DNA of 64,000 bases, taken from NCBI GenBank assembly GCA_009830035.1, contig SZZY01000002.1:372001-436000 (forward strand), given 5' to 3'. Below, piece by piece: positions 58,703-64,000 of the stretch. The first letter of the stretch is position 1. Every line of letters begins with the position of its first letter. The notes under the pieces were generated by a model. The model was not told where the DNA came from. It searched no databases and saw only the letters and a list, made by a program, of their open reading frames with translations. Both the position numbers and the translations under genes were made by a program. This DNA comes from Pantoea sp. Eser. GTDB taxonomy: Bacteria > Pseudomonadota > Gammaproteobacteria > Enterobacterales > Enterobacteriaceae.

Positions 58703-59314
58703 TTATTGCCGGCTTATCGCCGCCGGGGTGATGTCCGGCAGCGACTGCGGGATGTCCCAGCTGCTGAACACGCCGATGACCGTCACCTTATCGCCCACGG
58801 CAGGCTTGAATTTCTGCATCAGGCTGGACGCCTGCTGATTAATCGCTTTGCCGTAATCGCCAAACAGCACCTGATCGTTAAAGTCCTGATAGCCTGCGCC
58901 CTTATAGGCATCACGCAGTGCGGTACCACGAATGATCGGCCCGGTCTGAATAGTGACAGTGTCACCTGATTCATCGCGGATTTTCATCTTGCCGCTGCGT
59001 GAGGTTGTATTCAGCGCAGTGATTTCGCCGCGCACCGTCACGCTAAACACGCACGGATTCTCCGCCTAGCTGCGATAGCCGTAAGATTGACAGGCGCTGT
59101 CAAAACCTTTGGCCGACTGCAGCGACTTGATTAAGGTCGCCAGCGGTTTCGCCTCAGCCGTCAGCTGCGGCACCAGTTTTTGCTGCCAGACCTGATCGAT
59201 GTTTGCCATCTGCGGATTGGGGGGATTTTTCAGCTCGACCAGCGGTTGCTGTGACACTATTCGGCAGCCGCTCAGCAGCAGGACCGCCAGCGTCAGCCAG
59301 ACTCTTCCGGACAT
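58703..59314 (-). pseudogene. DUF2291 lipoprotein of sugar ABC cassette, one amber codon
   Basis: MSGRVWLTLAVLLLSGC is a lipoprotein signal with lipobox LLSGC (Cys17). The 203-codon frame is continuous except for TAG at 59066-59068 (YGYRS-stop-AENPCVFSV), probably from CAG. Downstream VRGEITALNTTSRSGKMKI and DFNDQVLFGDYGKAINQQ are typical of DUF2291 proteins, which accompany ribose-type ABC transporters; their function is unknown. Confidence 0.85.
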
Positions 59315-59359
59315 CTCATTCTCCCTGGCGCCCGCTCATGCAGGCGCGGCGGCGGTTAA

Positions 59360-60150
59360 CTACGACTTAAAGTTGAAGTCCTGCACGCCGTTGGCATTGT
59401 CCGGCGTAATCAGGATGCCACGGAACATCACGCGCTGTTTCTCTGGCTTCGCACCTTTCTGGATGTAATTGTCGAGATCGGTCACGCCCTGCGCCGCAAT
59501 CGCCTGTGCCTGCAGCATCACCGTGGCTTTCAGGGTACCGGCTTTAACCGCATCCCGCTCGTCATTGCTGCCATCAATCCCCACCACGATCACATCGTTG
59601 CGTCCGGCCGCTTTCAGCGCCGCAATCGCCCCCAGCGCAACCGGACCATTGCCGCAAATCACCCCTTTCACATCCGGGTGCGCCTGAAGAATACTGTCCA
59701 TGATCCGCTTGCCGTCGATCAGCGTCCCTTTGGCATCCTGACGCACGACGCTCTGCATATCGCTGTACTGATCCAGCACCTGATGGAACGATTTGGAGCG
59801 CGTGACGCAGTTATTGTCACGCTAGGTTACAGGTCAGCTCAGGCAGGCATCTTTGGCTTTTTTGATCGCCGCCACGCTGGCCGTTGAGTCGGCGTTATCC
59901 AGCACGATACCCTGCACTTTTTTGCCGATAGCCGCGTCGATCAGTTCGCTTTGCTTCTTCACATCTTCGCCGTGCGACAGCACCGAGGTTTTGTAGCCCA
60001 GCGCCTGCGCTTTGAGGTTGGTGCCCTTGGCTTCAGAGGCGTAATAAGGATTATCAAGTGAGTTAACCAGAATCATAATGGTGCCTTTCTCGACGGCGAA
60101 TGCCGCCTGCGAAACCAGACAGGCAGCCACAGCAGGGTACGGTTTTTCAT
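59360..60150 (-). pseudogene. Ribose-type periplasmic sugar-binding protein, decayed
   Basis: MKNRTLL at 60150 starts a signal peptide whose remainder MAACLVSQAAFA is in another frame (shift near 60133). VEKGTIMILVNSLDNPYYA to VLDNADSTASVAAIKKAKD is open. Then about 60 residues (the hinge and part of the second lobe) are missing around 59780-59833. DQYSDMQSVVRQDAKG to GVQDFNFKS is open again. Peripla_BP_4 family as judged from DNPYY and VVGIDGSNDERDAVKAG. Confidence 0.88.
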
Positions 60151-60204
60151 GATGTTCTTTCTTATCGTTATCACTGGTTGGTATTCCCGGGTGTCAGAGC
60201 AGCC

Positions 60205-61002
60205 TTACCAGATGGTAAATCCGCCATCGATCATTAAATCCGCGCCGGTAATCATGTCGCTGCCGTTGCTGGCAAAAAACAGCACCGCCGCGGCAATCTC
60301 ATCGGTATAAGCAAAGCGGCCTAACGGAATCAGTTTCTTCATCTGCTCGCCCTTCTCACCGCGCCAGGCTTTTTCGCCCATCGGCGTCAGTACCACGGTG
60401 GGCGAAAGGGTATTAACGTTGATGCGGTGCGGCGCAAGCTCTTTGGCCATTGCTTTGGTTATGCCGAGCAGTCCGGCTTTGGCCGAGGTGTAAGCGACGT
60501 GGTTATCGATCGCAATCGAAGCCGCCTGCGAGGCGATATTGATAATTTTCCCGCCGTTACCGGCAGTGATCATTGGGCGTGCTGCCGCCTGCGAGCAGAG
60601 GAAAGGACCGGTAAGATTGACGGCGATCTGCTTCTGCCACTCGGCAAAATCGGTGTCGATTACCGGCTGTAACATCACATAACCGGCGCAGTTCACCAGG
60701 ATATCGATGTGGCCGTAGTGGGAAATAACCTGATCAAACGCCTGGGTAACGGCGGCGGGATCGGTGACATCGCAACAGACAAACTGCACCCGATCGGCGG
60801 CAAGCTCTGCCTGCAGGCTGGCAACCCTGTCCGCTTCGAACGGCGGATAAAGCAGTGCCAGACGCGCGCCCTTTTCCAGCAACATGCTGTTCGTCGCCAT
60901 CGCAATGCCGCCCAGACCGCCGGTCACCACTGCGACTTTGTCAGCCAGATTCAGCGCGGTGTCTACGCCGTATCGCAAGTTTACGTCATATTCACCACTC
61001 AT
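60205..61002 (-). CDS. SDR-family polyol/sugar dehydrogenase
   Basis: Intact 265-residue short-chain dehydrogenase, first gene of the otherwise broken sugar cassette. The nucleotide motif reads TGGLGGIAMATN; the third Gly of TGxxxGxG is Ala. CDVTDPAAV and VNCAGYVML follow. The catalytic triad is Ser in NIASQAASIAIDNHVAYTSAK with Tyr and Lys in YTSAK. It ends MIDGGFTIW. Similar to D-threitol/glycerol-type (GolD-like) enzymes; substrate unknown. ATG at 61002 chosen for the G-rich site just upstream. Confidence 0.82.
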   Translation of the reverse strand: MSGEYDVNLRYGVDTALNLADKVAVVTGGLGGIAMATNSMLLEKGARLALLYPPFEADRVASLQAELAADRVQFVCCDVTDPAAVTQAFDQVISHYGHIDILVNCAGYVMLQPVIDTDFAEWQKQIAVNLTGPFLCSQAAARPMITAGNGGKIINIASQAASIAIDNHVAYTSAKAGLLGITKAMAKELAPHRINVNTLSPTVVLTPMGEKAWRGEKGEQMKKLIPLGRFAYTDEIAAAVLFFASNGSDMITGADLMIDGGFTIW

Positions 61003-61355
61003 CCCACTTATCCCCCCAGTTTTTTGCTGTCGCCGTTGACGCAATCATTTTCTAACAAAAATAGAATCTATCGAAAAGAAATGATATATGGGGCAGACCA
61101 AATTTCGACCATCTGCTGCTCATCGGTGATTATCTTATTTAAAAGACGTGATCTGGCTTGCAATGCACAAATAAAAGTGAAACACGCCAATCGTAAAATC
61201 GGATGTGATTCAATAACCTGCAACTCACTAACTTTCGTTCGAAGAAAATGAACATCCTTTACGGCCATCTCGCATTCATAAAAATGGCGCGTTAAACTCT
61301 GCGACAGATCCTTCTTCGCCTGAACACCCTGCGATTGGAAAAGGGAGCATTTCGA
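61003..61355. promoter_or_regulatory. Divergent promoter region of the sugar cassette and its regulator
   Basis: 353 non-coding bases. TTTCGTTCGAAGAAA (61233-61247) is a partial inverted repeat with the TTTCGTT core seen in operators of several DeoR-type regulators; a TTTCG half-site is repeated on the other strand near 61072. Candidate operator only. Confidence 0.35.
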
Positions 61356-62158
61356 TTGAAAAGCAAAAGTGAGCAGTTAGATCACATGCAGCAACGCCGC
61401 GAAAAGATTCTGGAGATGATCCGCGAGGATGGCACGGTCACGGTCAAAGCGCTGACGGAGACCTTTGGCCTGACAGAAGCAACTTTGCGCAGCGACCTGC
61501 GAATGCTGCAAAAACAGGGCTTTGTCCAGCGCTACCATGGGGGCGCGACACCCTGATGACCGGCAAACAGAATACCGGGGCGATGCTGCTTGAGCGGCAA
61601 ACCCATCTGGAAGAGAAAGAGGCAATCGGCCGGCTGGCGGCGCAGCACATCGAAAATGGTGACACAGTGATTTTCGATTCCGGCACCACCACCACCGCCA
61701 TCACCCATATCCGCCGCTTATCGGTAATCACCACGGCGGTGAATATCGCGCTGAAACTGGGTGGCGAGCCCGGCATCAATATTCTGCTGACCGGCGGCAC
61801 CTTCAAGTTCCCGACGCTATCGACCTCCGGTGAAAAGGCAGCCAGCTTTTTTGAAAACGTGCTAGCCGAGAAACTGTTTCTGGCAACCGCGTGCATCTCA
61901 CCTCGCCTCGGCCTGAGCTTCCCGAGCGAAACCGACATCAAGGTCAAGCTGGCAATGATTCGCTCAGCCAACACGGTGTATGTGGTGGCCGATTCCAGCA
62001 AGATTGATAAGGTGTCGATGTTTGCGCTGCCGTGCGACTGGAGCAATATCCACTATCTGATTACCGACAGCGGCATCACCCCGGCGCAGGTTAACGCTTT
62101 CGAGGCGCTCGGCGTTAAAGTGCTGGTCGCCCCGCTGCCGCTGAAGCGGGCAATGTAA
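61356..62158 (+). pseudogene. DeoR-family transcriptional regulator, two-base insertion
   Basis: A GGGAG site precedes TTG at 61356. HMQQRREKILEMIREDGTV, the HTH (VKALTETFGLTEATLRSDL) and VQRYHGGAT are in one frame. Two extra C in a CCC run (61549-61553) cause a stop. LMTGKQNTGAMLLERQ to PLPLKRAM follows, with the sugar-phosphate sensor domain (GDTVIFDSGTTTTAI, ILLTGGTFKFPTLST, VVADSSKID). Repaired length about 266. It divergently faces the sugar cassette and was probably its repressor; loss would leave SDR transcription unregulated. Confidence 0.85.
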
Positions 62159-62267
62159 TCGGAATACCGGCAATTCTGCCCGGCGGCAGGGATCATCAGA
62201 AAGACATCTGGTGGGGTTATGCTGTGCTTACCACGCTGAAACCAGCAGCCAGCAAGGTAATGAGCTG

Positions 62268-62621
62268 ATGAACAAAGATATTTTTGAGCGCAAGCGGGCA
62301 CGGGCATTAGCGCTGATGGCAGAGAAGAAAATATGGGGCAGCCACGCCGCGCCCCCGCTACATCGACTGCTGTGGAAAATGAAAATCAATCTCCCGCCGC
62401 CTGCTTTTAGCGCATTCTGGCTCAATGTAGTGGTGTTCGGTGCGATGTACACCCTGACGCTGCCACTATTACTGTTATTTCCCTCCCCGACGGTTGCCAG
62501 GTTTGGCGTAACGCCGGTTATCATCAACCTGATAGCCGGTCTGTTTTTCGGCCTAGCAATGGCTAGATTTAACTACCGGCGCAAAAAAGTCCATCGCCTG
62601 CCCGACTGGGACCAGTTATAA
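62268..62621 (+). CDS. DUF6404 family inner-membrane protein
   Basis: 117 residues. The N-terminal helical segment FERKRARALALMAEKKIWGSH is followed by APPLHRLLWKMKINLPPPAF, two membrane helices (FWLNVVVFGAMYTLTLPLLLLF and VTPVIINLIAGLFFGLAMA) and a basic tail. This matches the DUF6404 pattern (KKxW, APPLHRLLW, PPPxF). Function unknown. It seems intact and transcribed alone or with the regulator 110 bases upstream. Confidence 0.7.
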   Translation: MNKDIFERKRARALALMAEKKIWGSHAAPPLHRLLWKMKINLPPPAFSAFWLNVVVFGAMYTLTLPLLLLFPSPTVARFGVTPVIINLIAGLFFGLAMARFNYRRKKVHRLPDWDQL

Positions 62622-62663
62622 GATCATCCTTTCTGTACCTCCCAATGCCGCCACATAGTCAAC

Positions 62664-62685
62664 CGGGCAGCAAGTGCCTGCCCGA
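62664..62685. other. Hairpin in the DUF6404-cobA spacer
   Basis: CGGGCAG and CTGCCCG flank CAAGTGC in the 164-base spacer downstream of both convergent genes. No T-run. Nothing else recognised there; in particular no cobalamin-type riboswitch. Confidence 0.35.
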
Positions 62686-62785
62686 AGAGCAAGGTGTGCG
62701 AGCCAGGGAAGGCTAGCCCAGTCCGCAGGGATGCGGGTTCCCCTTGCAATCGGACAGGCCCTTACTGAGCGCTGCACCTGCCCTC

Positions 62786-63604
62786 TCAACAAGCCGCAAC
62801 ACGCGCCACCACCCCAACCTGTAAGTCAGCCCGGTAATAACGCACCACCTCACCGACCAGCAACAGCGACGGCGAAACCGGCCTCTCCTGATCCACCGTC
62901 TGCGCCAGCCCGGCCAGCGTGGTAATCAATACCCGCTGATCCGGCCGGGTACCGTTCTCAATGATCGCCACCGGCGTCATCGCATCACGCCCGTGATCCT
63001 GCAACTGCCTGCTGATCGAGGCACTCCAGCTCAACCCCATATAAAACACCAGCGTCTGGTTATCCGCCGCCAGCGCGGCCGCATCCAGCTGCGGCTCCCC
63101 GCTGCGCCCGTGCCCGGTAATCAGACGTAACGACTGCGCGCAATCACGGTGCGTCAATGGAATACCACTGGCCGCCGCGCAGCCCACCGCGGCAGTAATC
63201 CCCGGCACTACCTCACACCGAATCCCTGCCTGCTGCAGACTCACCATCTCCTCGCCGCCGCGACCAAAAATAAACGGATCGCCACCTTTCAAACGAATAA
63301 CCTGGCGGCCACTGCGCGCCAGATCCACCAGCAACTGATTGATCTGCGCCTGCTTCAGACCGTGCTGCCCAGGCCGCTTACCCACATCAATGCACAACGC
63401 GCTCTCCGGCACTTCCGCCATCACCGCCTCACTCACCAGCCGGTCATACACCACCACCTCGGCACGCTGCAGTAGACGCAACGCTTTCACCGTCAGCAGA
63501 TCAACGTCGCCCGGCCCGGCACCCACTAACCACACCGCGCCCTGCTGCGGAACACTGCCCTGCGGCGACAGCAATTTATCCAGCGATTCAATTAACAGCG
63601 TCAT
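62786..63604 (-). CDS. cobA: Uroporphyrinogen-III C-methyltransferase (CobA/SUMT)
   Basis: Methylates uroporphyrinogen III twice (SAM) to precorrin-2, precursor of siroheme. It has 272 residues. [21 protein letters not shown] (SAM-binding P-loop-like GAGPGD), [49 protein letters not shown] and TLVFYMGL define the family. Its ATG overlaps the nasA stop (ATGA), so it probably serves siroheme supply for assimilatory nitrite reductase rather than B12 synthesis. Intact. Confidence 0.95.
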   Translation of the reverse strand: MTLLIESLDKLLSPQGSVPQQGAVWLVGAGPGDVDLLTVKALRLLQRAEVVVYDRLVSEAVMAEVPESALCIDVGKRPGQHGLKQAQINQLLVDLARSGRQVIRLKGGDPFIFGRGGEEMVSLQQAGIRCEVVPGITAAVGCAAASGIPLTHRDCAQSLRLITGHGRSGEPQLDAAALAADNQTLVFYMGLSWSASISRQLQDHGRDAMTPVAIIENGTRPDQRVLITTLAGLAQTVDQERPVSPSLLLVGEVVRYYRADLQVGVVARVAAC

Positions 63605-64000
63605 GACGCCTCCGTAACCGATTGGGAACGCAACAGCTGTTTCAGTTCCGGAATACAGGAACCACACTGCGTGCCGCATTTAAGCTTCTCGCCCAGCGCC
63701 TGAGTCGTATCACAACCCTGCGCCACCGCCTGTAAAATGGCCTGCTCGCCGACCGCCATGCAACTGCAGATAATCCGCCCCGCCGCCTGACCCTGTGCGG
63801 CCTGGCCTGCCAGCAACCGATGCCGCCGAAACGCATCCGACGGCGCAGCCTGAAACGCAGCAGCGACTAAATGGTGATCGACATCCGGTAACCCGGCCCC
63901 GGCATAAAATGCCAGCTGCAGTACGCCGTCTCGCCATGCCAGCACCCGGTAATCACTGCCGCTGCCGTCAGCGACCTGCAACTGACACCTGGTAAGATCA
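63601..64000 (-). CDS. nasA: Assimilatory nitrate reductase large subunit, C-terminal part
   Basis: The frame runs off the window end. Visible is the last ~130 residues. They carry a BFD-like [2Fe-2S] domain [20 protein letters not shown] and [17 protein letters not shown], with Cys ligands in the CxC and CxxxCxxC patterns typical of the C-terminal extension of enterobacterial NasA. Operon neighbour cobA supports nitrate/nitrite assimilation. No stop or shift in the visible part; the molybdopterin domains lie outside. Confidence 0.85.
   Translation of the reverse strand, partial: DLTRCQLQVADGSGSDYRVLAWRDGVLQLAFYAGAGLPDVDHHLVAAAFQAAPSDAFRRHRLLAGQAAQGQAAGRIICSCMAVGEQAILQAVAQGCDTTQALGEKLKCGTQCGSCIPELKQLLRSQSVTEAS

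Noticed and set aside
62622..62785. Cobalamin riboswitch near cobA
   Set aside because: The region is downstream of cobA and lacks the B12-box; only a T-less hairpin is present.

Overview
The window comes from a member of the Enterobacterales, most likely Erwiniaceae (Erwinia/Pantoea type). The gene order follows the E. coli segment mdtK - valVW - pykF - lpp - ldtE - sufEDSCBA - ydiJ - ydiK - rprA - ppsA/ppsR - aroH - selO - ydiV - nlpC - btuDEC - ihfA - pheTS - rplT - rpmI - infC - thrS - ydiY - yniABC - ydjM - tcyP - osmE - nadE - cho - spy - astEBDAC, with Erwinia-like extras (kduID, a ribose-type sugar ABC locus, nasA-cobA). Protein lengths and motifs match the E. coli proteins I recall, and base composition looks like mid-50s percent GC throughout.

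The striking property is a mixture of fully intact core operons and freshly broken accessory genes. Intact: the suf Fe-S operon, pykF, lpp, ydiJ, ppsA/ppsR, selO, nlpC, the ihfA-pheTS-rplT-rpmI-infC-thrS block with its regulatory RNA elements (pheM attenuator, AUU start of infC, L20-region hairpin), tcyP, nadE, spy, osmE, the whole arginine-succinyltransferase operon with a sigma54 promoter, and cobA. Broken by one or a few lesions (nonsense codon, 1-5 nt slip, internal deletion): ldtE, a Fur-box-linked small gene, ydiK, aroH, ydiV, btuE, btuC, ydiY, a 101-codon unknown, yniA, yniC, kduI, kduD, a DUF6515 gene, a Bcr/CflA transporter, a yddG-like exporter, cho, an OmpC/F-type porin, two fused fragments near 55.1-56.3 kb, and almost all of a sugar ABC cassette (55.6-60.2 kb) with its DeoR-type regulator. 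About 24 of roughly 65 protein genes are affected. The open frames elsewhere argue against wholesale sequencing error, although single 1-nt slips could be errors. This looks like early genome erosion in a recently host-restricted lineage (the pattern known from symbionts such as Candidatus Erwinia dacicola); the species cannot be proved from the sequence alone.

Layout: 0.2-5.3 kb efflux pump, tRNA-Val pair (the second is a mispaired chimera), glycolysis, Braun lipoprotein and a dead L,D-transpeptidase; 5.3-11 kb suf operon; 11-16 kb ydiJ/ydiK and the RprA small RNA; 16-21 kb PEP synthase with its regulator and dead aroH; 21-26.5 kb selO, ydiV, nlpC and a failing vitamin B12 importer in which btuD carries an in-frame GATGAC repeat expansion; 26.6-33.9 kb translation block; 34-46 kb stress, transport and pectin-derivative genes, mostly decaying; 46-53.3 kb spy and ast operon; 54-62.2 kb decayed porin and sugar-uptake region; 62.3-64 kb DUF6404, cobA and the end of nasA.

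Functionally, the lineage keeps Fe-S assembly, translation, gluconeogenesis control, cystine import, arginine catabolism for nitrogen and siroheme synthesis. It is losing cobalamin import, ketodeoxyuronate metabolism, sugar uptake, some envelope functions (LdtE, porin, YdiY) and accessory repair (Cho).
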